A stretch of 64,000 bases of DNA from Paralvinella palmiformis (lineage: Eukaryota; Annelida; Polychaeta; Terebellida; Alvinellidae): assembly GCA_025642065.1 (NCBI GenBank), contig JAODUP010000034.1, forward strand, positions 820,501-884,500, in the 5' to 3' direction. Numbering within the stretch: position 1 is the stretch's first letter; every line of letters starts with the position of its first letter. The position numbers were made by a program, and so were the translations under genes. Below the pieces are notes generated by a model, which saw nothing but the letters and a program-made list of their open reading frames with translations, searched no databases and was not told where the DNA came from. Positions 23,667-34,562 of this stretch are shown piece by piece.

Positions 23667-23741
<75 letters not shown>
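23667..23741. repeat. (AT)n(GT)n compound microsatellite in the receptor 3' region
   Basis: About 19 AT units pass directly into about 17 GT units, roughly 245 bp after the stop codon and before the candidate AATAAA signals. Confidence 0.9.
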
Positions 23742-23947
23742 ATATATACTCTCATAAGTATAATTTATATATATTTTAATGCTTGTTTAAATAATATCTA
23801 AAATATTGTGAGTAGAATTCTTCAGGAAGTCCACCAAATGAATATAGTGCTATGTACTGCAGCCTAATCCTGTCAGCTGTACTGAGGCCAGGCTATGGGT
23901 TAATATGCCATGTGCATTACGTTGTATATTATCTGCATGTGGCGATG

Positions 23948-23953
23948 AATAAA
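23948..23953 (+). promoter_or_regulatory. Candidate polyadenylation signal of the plus-strand receptor
   Basis: AATAAA 527 bp after the stop, with another AATAAA at 23994. It is the first such signal downstream, so the microsatellite would lie in the 3' UTR. Confidence 0.45.
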
Positions 23954-24691
23954 GCAAAAATATGCAATTGTCATTTATCCTATTTTTAATGCACAATAAA
24001 ATCTAATGAACTTCCATCATATAAGTGATATTAATTCGATAAACATTTGGCGGCCTTTATAGTTTTGGGAGGATGATATTCCAATTGTCATCAACACAGA
24101 ACTATCGTCAAGAGTTAAACACACAATCAAAAGATGTAACATTTTAGAGTATAACAGACAACAATATCCCGGTTCACTTTAATCAGTATAAGATGTAGAA
24201 ACTGGTTAAGAATGAATGATGGTCTCATCACCGATCAATCCGGAAAGACGTTCCAAGTCCGCGATCAGTACTTTATTCCTTATTTGTTTGTTTATCAATC
24301 GATCAATCAATTCAATTATTTATTCATCTTTTTGTTTTGTTTGTTTTTGTTGTTGTTTTTGTTGCTGTTTTTGTTGTTGTTTTTGTTGCTATTCTTGTAT
24401 CCCACATAAACTTTCCAGTTTCGACGCTCAGTTAATTATGATATTATTTTAGGCAGTTGGATAATTGTTTACTGGATCGTTTTTAAAGATAAAGTACACT
24501 TCGTGTATAATAGACTTAAAAACTAAACACACTGTCGATAAGATTCAAACATAACGATGTAGTAATAAACAGCAAAACTAATCTATATTTGTGTTTTACA
24601 AAATATGATTAAACACAAACTTATATTATTTAACACCAAAATAACTAAAGTGGTTTTAAACTTTAATACCAAATGAAAATATTCATTGTAA

Positions 24692-24697
<6 letters not shown>

Positions 24698-24766
<69 letters not shown>
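24698..24766. repeat. (AT)n(AG)n compound microsatellite between the receptors
   Basis: About 20 AT units join directly to about 14 AG units, roughly 120 bp beyond the stop of the minus-strand receptor. Confidence 0.9.
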
Positions 24767-24888
24767 CACATATAAATTCCTATTTTCCTACAAAATATCG
24801 GCTTTTCTAAATAAATGGACATCTAGTTGACGAATTCACAGAGTCAAAATTAATTATTGAAGTGATACAATAATTTGATGATAATTTT

Positions 24889-27225
24889 TCATGAACGGCG
24901 GACGTTATTAGATGAGGAGACAGACTCTGACATCATTGTGGTCATTGTTCCATCCTCAGTCGACTTGTAAGATGGACGTCTCACCGAGCTCTCCAGTTTC
25001 CGGTACTCGTCCCGTATCATTCCCATCACCTGTTTGGTGAAGATGAATGCCACAAAAATGAACGCTCCCTGCAGCGTATTGAAGATGAGGAAGAAATACC
25101 ACAAAACTTCCGAATCGGTAGCCGTCGCAATGAAGGCGAAGATCCAGGTAAGTCCCATGATGATCGAGATTTTTATGTAGACACCGTAGCGTCGCCTGTC
25201 GGTATTTCCCGTCGCCCGCCTGGTGTCCTTCTGCACCTTATATATGTGCACCGCCGTCAAGACGAACATGATCAGGTTAGCGATCAGGATCAGGGCAACG
25301 GGAAGGGCGAAGAACAGGAAGAGCGCCTTCCTGTTGGTGATCCAGCACAGACCATGGGCGTAGCCTGGTCGAAACACGCAATCCGGAGCGGAGCGGAAGT
25401 CTACCGTCGTAGCCACGGCCACGATGAGTATCGGCGAGATCCAGGCATACCCCGAATACTTATAGAATCGTCTCTTCTGACCTTCGGCCGAAGCCTTGTG
25501 CACCGATCCGGAGAAGATACGGCAGATGTCGAACGCCATCACGTTCATCCACGCGAACGAACACAAGAAGGCTGTGTGAGTGGCGATGGCGAAGAAGAGG
25601 CACGCGCCGGCGGTACTCGGCGAGTCGAACACGTGAAACGAGACGCCGATTAGAAACAGGAGCTGCGCGGTCAACAGACTGACGGACAGCGAGATGACGC
25701 ATTTGCCGGCGAGATTACGGATCTTAGGCTGCCACGAGTAGACGACTATGGTCAGCGTCAGGGCAACGATCGAGATCAACTGTCCCGTGACCGAGACGAT
25801 ACCCTGCGCTTCAGAAAATTTCATCAAAGCCCCATTCCCGCCCCGCTGGGTGAAATTCCGCGTGAAATTAGAGCACACGGCCACTAGACCATCGACGGTT
25901 ACCACGTACTCTTCCCTATCGTACAGTATCCGAGATATGTTTAACAGAATCGAGCCGTTTTCGAAAAGCACGTATTCGCTTTCGTTCAGCGCTACCAACG
26001 CGCACGTGTCCGCGGTAAAGTTTGACGGCGTCAGCTCGGCAGCGCATATTCCATTTCTGAAGACGTATCCAGATCGACAGATGACCCGCCTGCACGTGGC
26101 GATAAAGGGATCGTAGACGTGTTGTTCGGGACAAGTAGCCAGTTTCGTCACGGTCCTATTGAGTAACATTCCGGATTCGGTGCCGATCCTGTATTCGGCG
26201 ATGGGACGACCGCCGGGATTCAGATCGAAGATGATGTTTAGCGGATAAAACGTCGTGTCCCTCATCAGGCCTACCATTGGCCGGAAAAGCGAGCTAATAA
26301 CTACGTCATCACACGTCACGTTATCGACCTGATTACATAAAGCGCAGTACATATTCCTGTAGGTCGCTAATTTTGATTTCGAATAAACGAACGATGCTTC
26401 GCTGTTTTCGCCTTCGCACATTTCCCTGACGCAGTTCTCGGTCCAGTTCGTTGGACACTTGTCTATCATTGGCTTACAAAGGCGAACAAAGCGACCTCTA
26501 TCGACCGAATTCGGCGGTTCGTACTTCAGGTGGCAGATCCCGCTTTTCAATTTGTCCACGAAGTAACTGAAGTAGAGATTGCTGACGTCATGTTCACCAT
26601 CTCTGTGGTCACGAAGCAAATCTGCATCCAGGCGAACGATGTCGTCGCACGCTATCCGAATCCGCCAATAGGTCACTTGCGTTCGTCCATGACAGAGCGC
26701 GCAGTAATAATTCCGGAAGAGGATGAATCTCGCGTCCGAAACAAACCAATTCAGGAAAATTCCGGATCCCGTATCAGCCTCCTTCTCGCAGTTTTCCTTG
26801 ATGACCTCATCGATCCAGTTCGATGGGCAGCTTTTAACGACGTATATCGGCAGACCGGTCGAATACAGTCCATCGACAATAAGACACTGGTAGGAGTCAC
26901 GTGGAAGCACGTGATCCGTATTGGCCGGATGCTGTTCCTTGTCCTGACAACAGTCGGAATAAACCTCGCACAGACTGTCGCAGAAACAGTTACTGTCACG
27001 GAACCGCTTCCATCTGGATTCGGCGACCTGATCTGGATCGGTGTCGTTTGAACACGTGGCTCGTTCGCAGTCTACCTGCCAAAACGACGTTTTGTTGACG
27101 TCACTAGATTTCATGCAGCGCCTCTCGGATGCTAATACGATGTTGGCCACCGAAGAAGACAACACCATCAGTGAGAGTATGATTTCTTTACCCGACGGCA
27201 GACGTGCACGTGTAGAGAACAACAT
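24889..27225 (-). CDS. Somatomedin-B-domain 7TM receptor paralogue, intronless
   Basis: Single exon, 778 aa from the Met at 27225. The frame extends to 27450, but this Met is the one in front of the hydrophobic segment IILSLMVLSSSVANIVLAS, a signal peptide or anchor. Cysteines at about residues 53, 58, 80, 82, 86, 92, 93 repeat the somatomedin-B-like pattern (CFC-x3-C-x5-CC). The ectodomain shares blocks with the neighbour: YYCALCHG versus VFCAICHG, CPTNW versus CPEDW, and YDPFIATCRR versus YDPFLGLCRP. The 7TM part has IRNLAGKCVISLSVSL, GLTWIFAF and FNTLQGAFIF. It is a paralogue of 21169-23421 arranged tail to tail about 1.5 kb away. No intron or GPS site is visible. Ligand and G-protein coupling are unknown. 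Confidence 0.88.
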   Translation of the reverse strand: MLFSTRARLPSGKEIILSLMVLSSSVANIVLASERRCMKSSDVNKTSFWQVDCERATCSNDTDPDQVAESRWKRFRDSNCFCDSLCEVYSDCCQDKEQHPANTDHVLPRDSYQCLIVDGLYSTGLPIYVVKSCPSNWIDEVIKENCEKEADTGSGIFLNWFVSDARFILFRNYYCALCHGRTQVTYWRIRIACDDIVRLDADLLRDHRDGEHDVSNLYFSYFVDKLKSGICHLKYEPPNSVDRGRFVRLCKPMIDKCPTNWTENCVREMCEGENSEASFVYSKSKLATYRNMYCALCNQVDNVTCDDVVISSLFRPMVGLMRDTTFYPLNIIFDLNPGGRPIAEYRIGTESGMLLNRTVTKLATCPEQHVYDPFIATCRRVICRSGYVFRNGICAAELTPSNFTADTCALVALNESEYVLFENGSILLNISRILYDREEYVVTVDGLVAVCSNFTRNFTQRGGNGALMKFSEAQGIVSVTGQLISIVALTLTIVVYSWQPKIRNLAGKCVISLSVSLLTAQLLFLIGVSFHVFDSPSTAGACLFFAIATHTAFLCSFAWMNVMAFDICRIFSGSVHKASAEGQKRRFYKYSGYAWISPILIVAVATTVDFRSAPDCVFRPGYAHGLCWITNRKALFLFFALPVALILIANLIMFVLTAVHIYKVQKDTRRATGNTDRRRYGVYIKISIIMGLTWIFAFIATATDSEVLWYFFLIFNTLQGAFIFVAFIFTKQVMGMIRDEYRKLESSVRRPSYKSTEDGTMTTMMSESVSSSNNVRRS

Positions 27226-28980
27226 CGTTCTGGATACTGAGCCGAGTTCGTTCCGCCAATGATCGCTGACGAGAATGGAATCCATCCACCAGCTTACCGA
27301 GAGATCCAACTCGTCTACTCTGACAGCCAGAATTCTGCAAGTAGGAGAACGGTTAGGGAGATCTAGGTCGTGCGACCTTGAAAGTAAAGGTAGCCTTCGT
27401 CGGGTAGATCCGGAAAACCGGGAACGGGCCCTGATCGACATAGAGCCCAAGATGTCCAGGGAATATTGGTATTTTTTTTTGGTTTTGGTTGAACTGTATT
27501 CCTTTGCAGTTTACATATAACGCCCCCCAAATGAAGCCGATTACCGATCTGGCGATTACGCTAAGAACTACAACAACGAGATGTGGTAGGCGATGTGATA
27601 CGTCACCCCCCCCCCCGCCCGTGTTGTTGCCTACAGATCCGATGTAGGCTGTTGATAAACGGATTTTCACTCATCAATCACTATCGAAGCTACAGCTAAC
27701 TTCTAGCCGCACTAACGCAAGCCGTCTGTGAGCCGCGGGCACGATGTTAATCATTCCTGAAGGCTACTCGCCTACTAACCAAGGCTAAATGATGATAATA
27801 ACAAACCAACCACTAGATATAACATTCCTTACCTCGTTTTGACGATGTTCTAACTTATTTTAATAAATAGCCACATTGTACAACCAACATCCAAACCGAT
27901 AACTGAAGGCCAATTAGCAAAACGGTGGCAAATAGTATCCACGTGACTAGCAGACGATTTAAATGTGATATTTATTGACTCCTTTGTTCGATGAAATATT
28001 ACACTCGCTATAACAATCGAATATCCGGTAATTCAACTACCAGCCATTTCCAGCCTAATTGCTGAGTAAATAACAACCTTTTTTTCATATAGACCACGAT
28101 ACGCCATTTGGTCATCTCGATGCTGGTTTCGGATGGTCTACGCACCTCTACTTCGAGCTGACCGACCGATCCTGAGCGATCCTTTGCACGTGACAACGAC
28201 TCTGATAACAGTAACAACTATGACTAATAAATATATCCGACAGCTGAGTCATCGGTTTGTTATCAGTTAAGGTCATATATAAATGAGTTTTTCTCTGTGT
28301 GTTAACTGTTGAAGGACAGCGTTCTATGGATTTCGTTGTTTATTGGCTGGTAACTCACATCCGATAAGTACACCGTGGCCAACTTCGAGCGACTAACTTC
28401 TGGTTTGTGTATCACTTCGACGGTTTTCGTCCTCGTTCGTCGCCCCTTTTCGCATACTAGGACCTTAGAAGAGCGAGTAAACACTGCTTTAACATGATGA
28501 GTAAACGAGATCTTCCTGATATGTGTAAATATCACTTAGTGGTTATCGGGTGGCCAATGAGAGAGAGAGAGAGGGGGAGGTATTGTGTGTGTGTGTGTAT
28601 GTGTGTGTGTGTGCGAGAGAAAGAGAGAGAGAGAGAGCGAGCTACTTAATTAGCCTACAACAAAGCAGAAGCATACCAAACACCCACAGCACCTCCCCAT
28701 TTTGCCGGCAAAGTCAATAAAGAACAATTCAGTTTAGTTCATATTGTACACAGTTTATCTTCCTGGGCAATAGATTTCGGGATGAGTCACTGTTTCAGAG
28801 ACGGATCAGAACTGAATGAAAATCGATTTATTTCATCGTCTTACTGGGTTGCTAGGAATATTAAATGAACAGTTTTGTTTTTAGGTTGAATGTCGTTAAA
28901 ATACACATTTCGCAATCCAGTTATTTCTAAATAAAAAATGTGTATTTTGGGAGGATGTCATTTTATTTTACCTAAACGGA

Positions 28981-28985
<5 letters not shown>
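27226..28985. other. Intergenic, probable upstream region of the minus-strand receptor
   Basis: No domain-bearing frame. It holds a C10 tract near 27608 and a GA/GT/GA-rich stretch at 28560-28640. A promoter for the receptor is expected here, but no TATA box or initiator could be singled out. Confidence 0.45.

Positions 28986-29048
<63 letters not shown>
28986..29048. repeat. (AT)n(GATA)n microsatellite
   Basis: About 18 AT units followed by about seven GATA units. Confidence 0.9.
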
Positions 29049-29049
<1 letters not shown>

Positions 29050-29515
29050 CTCATACCTTAACATTATTATGCTCTGAAGATGCCCTACTGGGCAAATGGC
29101 TAACTGGAAAATAGCCCCCATAATAATCACAAGTAACTCTCATTATAGCAACTGTTTAAGACATATTTTCTTGCTCGGGATATTGCGTGCACCTGGAATT
29201 TTTTTTAAAAGTTATATCTATTAATAAAAGAACCCTTAACATTAATAATGAGAAAAATGTCAGTAGTGGAACAGCTTTAGCGTGATTTTTAATTCCTACT
29301 TGCAAGTTTATCTTCATGTTTCAGACATATGGAAGACGGCTAGTGAAGAGGAGCTCGTAAAGTTCACTAGACATCTATGGAGGAGCACTCAGTTCACATA
29401 TTCCGCGCAAACTACCAATACTCAACTGAAACAGAGATAAGGCGAACACTTCAAATATCTCACTGGCTAATTGTTATGAACATCTCGGAGAATATAACAT
29501 CCTTCCCACAGGATG

Positions 29516-29557
29516 AAATCGAATCGGCGCACTGGATCCAGTGCGCCAATTCGATTT
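29516..29557. repeat. 42-bp near-perfect palindrome
   Basis: Arms of 21 bp with one mismatched pair meet at a central GGATCC; the outer part reads AAATCGAAT and ATTCGATTT. It lies about 240 bp before the 42-bp minisatellite. Confidence 0.9.
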
Positions 29558-29800
29558 ATAAAATTTGAATTATATCTAAATGGCCTGATAAAAATCAAAT
29601 TCTCTGCCAAGATTGATATATCTTCGGTCCCAGAAAGTTCAATGAAGGCATTACCTACATTCGGCAATGCATCGATTCCGGCATTTATACACTGACCTTT
29701 GGACAAGATTACCAGTAAAACAATTATCAAAATAAGAAGACAGCAACATTCAACTACAAAAACTGATGTGTACTTGCGAGTTACAAATGATCTAAAGCGG

Positions 29801-30492
29801 GTATACCGGACAATTCAATCACTTCCAGACGATCTGCAGCAGGTATACCGGACAATTCAATCACTTCCAGACGATCTGCAGCGGGTATACCGGACAATTC
29901 AATCACTTCCAGACGATCTGCAGCGGGTATACCGGACAATTCAATCACTTCCAGACGATCTGCAGAGGGTATACCGGACAATTCAATCACTTCCAGACGA
30001 TCTGCAGCGGGTATACCGGACAATTCAATCACTTCCAGACGATCTGCAGCAGGTATACCGGACAATTCAATCACTTCCAGACGATCTGCAGCGGGTATAC
30101 CGGACAATTCAATCACTTCCAGACGATCTGCAGCGGGTATACCGGACAATTCAATCACTTACAGACGATCTGCAGCGGGTATACCGGACAATTCAATCAC
30201 TTACAGACGATCTGCAGCGGGTATACCGGACAATTCAATCACTTACAGACGATCTGCAGCGGGTATACCGGACAATTCAATCACTTACAGACGATCTGCA
30301 GCGGGTATACCGGACAATTCAATCACTTCCAGACGATCTGCAGCGGGTATACCGGACAATTCAATCACTTCCAGACGATCTGCAGCAGGTATACCGGACA
30401 ATTCAATCACTTACAGACGATCTGCAGCGGGTACACCGGACAATTCAATCACTTACAGACGATCTGCAGCGGGTATACCGGACAATTCAATC
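29801..30492. repeat. 42-bp minisatellite, about 16.5 copies
   Basis: Units of GTATACCGGACAATTCAATC plus ACTT(C/A)CAGACGATCTGCAGC(G/A)G are near-identical. The only common variants are C/A in ACTTMCAG and G/A in GCRGG, and runs of like variants sit together. Because 42 is divisible by three, frames stay open on both strands (VYRTIQSL-DDLQ units on the plus strand). That openness is a repeat artefact, not evidence of a gene. Confidence 0.95.
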
Positions 30493-30600
30493 CGGCCAGA
30501 CTCATGTGGGACTTTATCAGTCAGAGTTTCTGTATAAAATGACTGAAGCGTCCATGTACCTGCAGAGACCTTCTGAGAAGATCTGATGAAGCGTCCATGT

Positions 30601-30987
30601 TATGCGCCTGAAGACTGAGCGTCTTCCAAGGCTGACCTTATATGATGTTATGCGCCTGAAGACTGAGCGTCTTCCAAAGCTGACCTTATATGATGTTATG
30701 CGCCTGAAGACTGAGCGTCTTCCAAAGTTGACCTTATATGATGTTATGCTGATGATGATGATTTACGGCCACTTTTGTGCACAAGGTAGGCTAAATGGGC
30801 CGAGCGACCTCCAAAGGTAATGAGACGAAGTGAAAGACGAAACAACCTTCAGATATGCCCACGCCGGGATTCGAACACGGGTGGTAGTGATCTGTAGTCC
30901 AGCACGCTACCGCTAGACCATGGAGGCGCCCTGTATATGATGTTATGCGCCTGAAGACTGAGCGTCTTCCAAAGCTGACCTTATGCG
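30601..30987. repeat. 48-bp tandem repeat, four copies, split by a SINE
   Basis: Units start at 30601, 30649 and 30697 (ATGCGCCTGAAGACTGAGCG and following). A fourth resumes after a SINE at 30749-30933. Confidence 0.9.
30749..30933 (-). mobile_element. SINE family A, copy 3 (inside the 48-bp array)
   Basis: A well-preserved copy: A box TGGTCTAGCGGTAGC, B box GTTCGAATCCCGG, tail (ATC)n. Flanking TATATGATGTTATG (30735-30748 and 30934-30947) is a perfect 14-bp duplication of repeat-unit sequence. Confidence 0.95.
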
Positions 30988-31333
30988 ATCATCAGTTGAC
31001 AGAGAGCAAGAACTCTTCTGTCAAATGTAGCCATCATGTATAGACGTAGGTTAGTATTCTTGTTTTTGGCCCTCTTCGAAACTGACAAACGAACAACAAA
31101 TTATATACATCTAAATCAGCCCAGTTCACGTCGATATCCGATGATTCCATTCTCACAATTACGACATTCAAAAAGACAGAAAACAGGTTCTTAATTACTC
31201 AATTACACAAATACTTTGTACTTTAACACACTCGATATAAATATCAACACAATGTCGTGTCCAATACCCAGTCATAGAAGTAACATTGGTATAATTCATT
31301 TTCATAGTTAGCATTGGCCTTTACTAACTTTAC

Positions 31334-31505
31334 GCGTGCGTGCGTGTGTCGGTATGTGTGTGCTTTTTGTATGTATTTACCTACGTAGGTGTGAGCGCGC
31401 ATATTGTGTGCGTACCCGTGTGTGTACGCGCGTGTGTACGTGTGTGCGCGTGTGTTGTGTGTGTGTGTACACGCGCGCGCGCGTGTTTGTATAAGCGCGT
31501 GTCTA
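31334..31505. repeat. Alternating purine-pyrimidine GT/CG-rich tract
   Basis: About 170 bp dominated by GTGTGCGTG- and ACGCGCGCGCGCG-type alternation, which is prone to form Z-DNA. The open frame across it is a composition artefact. Confidence 0.8.
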
Positions 31506-31762
31506 TTTTACGCGACTGGTTTAGAGTTAATTGTTAATCTTAAGTTTACTATATTTCGGTCAATCGTGATGACATAGGGTGCCACGTGTCAAAATGATGG
31601 TACCAGTAGATGGCCCTAAAAACGTATCCATCTTATGCACAGAAAGAACAAATTAACGATTTCTAGGCGATGACCCGATTTCAATGAAATTACCCTATAT
31701 AACCTTACACTAATCAGATATTCACAACTGTACTACGGATTCGTAAAGAATCCGTTGTATTT

Positions 31763-33134
31763 AGTTATGGTCCTGTCACACTATAGACTATGAGAGAAAC
31801 GTATTAGTTACGTATACAAATTCATAAAATGGTTTTCATACGCACAAGAAGCCCTTCAAAATGCAGAATTGTGCGGCGTATTCTTATCGTATTTAACCTA
31901 TTACTGCGTCTGCCTAACGTATGCTTAGCCTAATGAACCATACGTCGGAGTACGTGCAAACGTTTTGAAACATGCTTTAAAATAATGTTCTACCTCGCCG
32001 TATGCCAGCGCATGCCAACGTGCTTCAAACGTCTACAAGCTATGTCTAACGTACCCCTGGCGTATGTCAGCGTATGAGTGCTATTTTTTATACACCGATA
32101 TACGCTGGTACTATACGCTACACTGTGACAGGGCCTTTATTTACATCCTGTCTACCTGTTTGTGTTGAACAAAGTGATACGTTACTGCTGTGACGTAGCT
32201 GATGACCAACGACATTAATCAAACGTGAAGAAGGATAATTTAGGTCGTCGTTTGTTCTGTCAGATTAAAGCTTGTGGTGATTAATTTTACTTAAAGAAAA
32301 TACATGTTTTCGAGCTAAGGGATTATAAATGCACCGTCCCTCAGTATTCATCGTAACTGATTACTTTGAATTAAAGAAAAAATATATATTAAACGTAAGA
32401 TGTCTTGGAGGAAAGGGGTAAAAATACGATATCTGTCCCCCAAAAAATATGAAATCCATATCCAGCAGGCTACATATTAGGGTTGATAAAATACTAGCTA
32501 AGTTTTTAATTAAACTGCCGTTGATTGGTATCAGAAAGAAGCTATTGGCTTTTAGGAACGACTCTAATATTTTATTTCTGAATTCCGGACTGAAATATTC
32601 ACCCAGTTATGCAGTTATGCGGTTATAATGTGTTTGTTTAAGGTTCTTATTACTTATTAAAATGTATGCAGGAAATGAATGTCAGAAAACGAGTATATTG
32701 TTTTCCGGTGATTTTATGGTTGATTAATTACGATTTTGGCTTGTTAATTAGCAATAGACAGACTTAACTGATCCTATTAATTATTGACATGGTTTCTAAG
32801 CGTTGCTTGCTTGCTTGCTTGTAGTTTGGGGAGTATCCCCTGGCTGTTGTTTGTTTGGCACAGTCTCTATGGTGGAGTGCTCAGCAGAGGTTCTGTATCT
32901 GAAAATGAATTTATAAAGTTCCGGTCCCGGACTTATCGTACCAGTGCCGAACTTTTACAAAAGATTTACTATGTGTTGTTAGGCAGACGCTACTCATAAG
33001 TTAAATACGGTAAGAATACGCCGCACAATTCTGCATTTTCAAGGACTACTTGTCCGTATGATAACTATTTTATGAATTTGTATACGCAACTAATACGTTT
33101 CTCTCATACGCTATAGTGTGACAGGACCATAACT
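31763..33134. mobile_element. Long-TIR DNA element with ~156-bp inverted repeats
   Basis: The left arm (31763-31918) begins AGTTATGGTCCTGTCACACT. The right arm (32978-33134) is its near-identical reverse complement, ending GTGTGACAGGACCATAACT. Both arms share GCAGAATTGTGCGGCGTATT. A third terminus-like sequence (ACACTGTGACAGGGCC) ends at 32135, so a ~370-bp foldback sits inside. Subterminal DNA is dense in CGTATG/CATACG. No transposase is encoded. Confidence 0.85.
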
Positions 33135-34117
33135 CTTTTTAATTAATGGGATTATTATGTGTGGCGTGGCTGTGGCTTTGTGTATTATGATGGCTGCTTT
33201 TTCTGTGTCGGTTAGGTTGTGTTGTGCCGGCGTTAGAAGTTGTTTAAGAGGTTGTCGGCAGGCTGGGAAGGCAGCCCAATTGATTAGATAGTGGTCGGGG
33301 TCAAAATTTTACTGTAAGCAGAAGATTCTAAGCGTCTTTTGGTGGCAAAGTATATGCATGAATTTGAACGAGCTTCTGTGAGCAATCTAGTTGTTAGACA
33401 TAAGATTACGGGTTTGTTGGTAAACCATGCATCTATACGTTATGATCTTTAAATTCGGTGACAAAGGATTTGTATTATTAGTTGAGAAGAGATTGTTATT
33501 CCTTATAAGGCTGAGAATTAGTTTGCGATAAGGTTTGAATATTACCTGCCTTAAATATTTTTCATCGATTATTGACCTGTATCTTCGATTTATTTGTAGT
33601 CAATTCAGTACAATATTTATGGCCAGTATGATAGTCACACCTGCTTTTAAAGGGTTTTATACGGCTAGGATTTAATAATGAAAAAAAATAATCAACAACC
33701 GATATTATGTAAAGCAGCAACATTCGCGAGTGAGCGAGTCAATAAGTGAGTCGGTTTTACGACACACCAAGAGAAAGGCGTCATTTTCGTCATGTAGCGT
33801 GCGGTGTCCGGATCGTAGAATCCGACCACTTTGTGGACGGCCAGTATTTTAACTTTATTACTTTATTCCGATTTCCTAAATGGCAGTCGAAAGTGTGTTC
33901 AGTTAAGGAAGGGGGGGGGGGAGGTCCGAATGTTTTGGCTACCTCACAGGATGCCCAAAACCCACACTACTCCACTGATGTTATCATATTGAAGGGAACA
34001 TAGCGGGGGGTCAGTTCTAAAGTGGCGAACGCACAGGAAAGTATAAATGTACAATATATGCGCAGCACTGATTACATCAACTCTGCTAATAAACACTAAA
34101 ATCAATGTCAAGCTCGC
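33135..34117. other. Intergenic, no gene seen
   Basis: No recognisable domain. A G11 tract lies near 33912. Confidence 0.5.
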
Positions 34118-34125
34118 TCTCTCTC

Positions 34126-34212
<87 letters not shown>
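34118..34212. repeat. (CT)n(AT)n(GT)n compound microsatellite
   Basis: Three dinucleotide arrays abut without spacers; the order is CT, then TA, then TG. Confidence 0.9.
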
Positions 34213-34219
<7 letters not shown>

Positions 34220-34562
34220 GGCTTTATTACTTATTGGCCAGTTTACAAAGGTTCGGGGGACTTTGCTCGTTCGAAGTCATTAAGCAGGTATATCTATACT
34301 ATAGCACTTAATATTATACCGGCTCTTAAACGCACAGAAACGTGTCACCAATCTGGCTGTTTTGTGGTCGTGTGTATTTTCCATTGTATACAGGATAGTT
34401 AACTATTTACAGTGTGTGTGTGTGTGTGTGTGTGTGTTATGGTTCAGTACATTCCTACTTCTAAGTTGATGACGGCTTTATTTGATACACCTGTATAAGT
34501 GTAGCTAATGTTTGATCACGATAAAACGCTCTCAGTAGAAAATATCTCTGAAAGTATACATC

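Noticed and set aside
25246..27098. Several plus-strand frames across the minus-strand receptor
   Set aside because: They are shadows of a CpG-rich coding sequence, with no domains and poor starts.
29467..29730. 87-codon minus-strand frame with a hydrophobic start (possible small secreted protein)
   Set aside because: It is crossed by the 42-bp palindrome, overlaps an equally open plus-strand frame, and shows no family pattern or splice support.
29699..30586. 295-codon open frame with VYRTIQSL-DDLQ repeats
   Set aside because: It is the 42-bp minisatellite read in one frame. The opposite strand is equally open, there is no start context and no domain.
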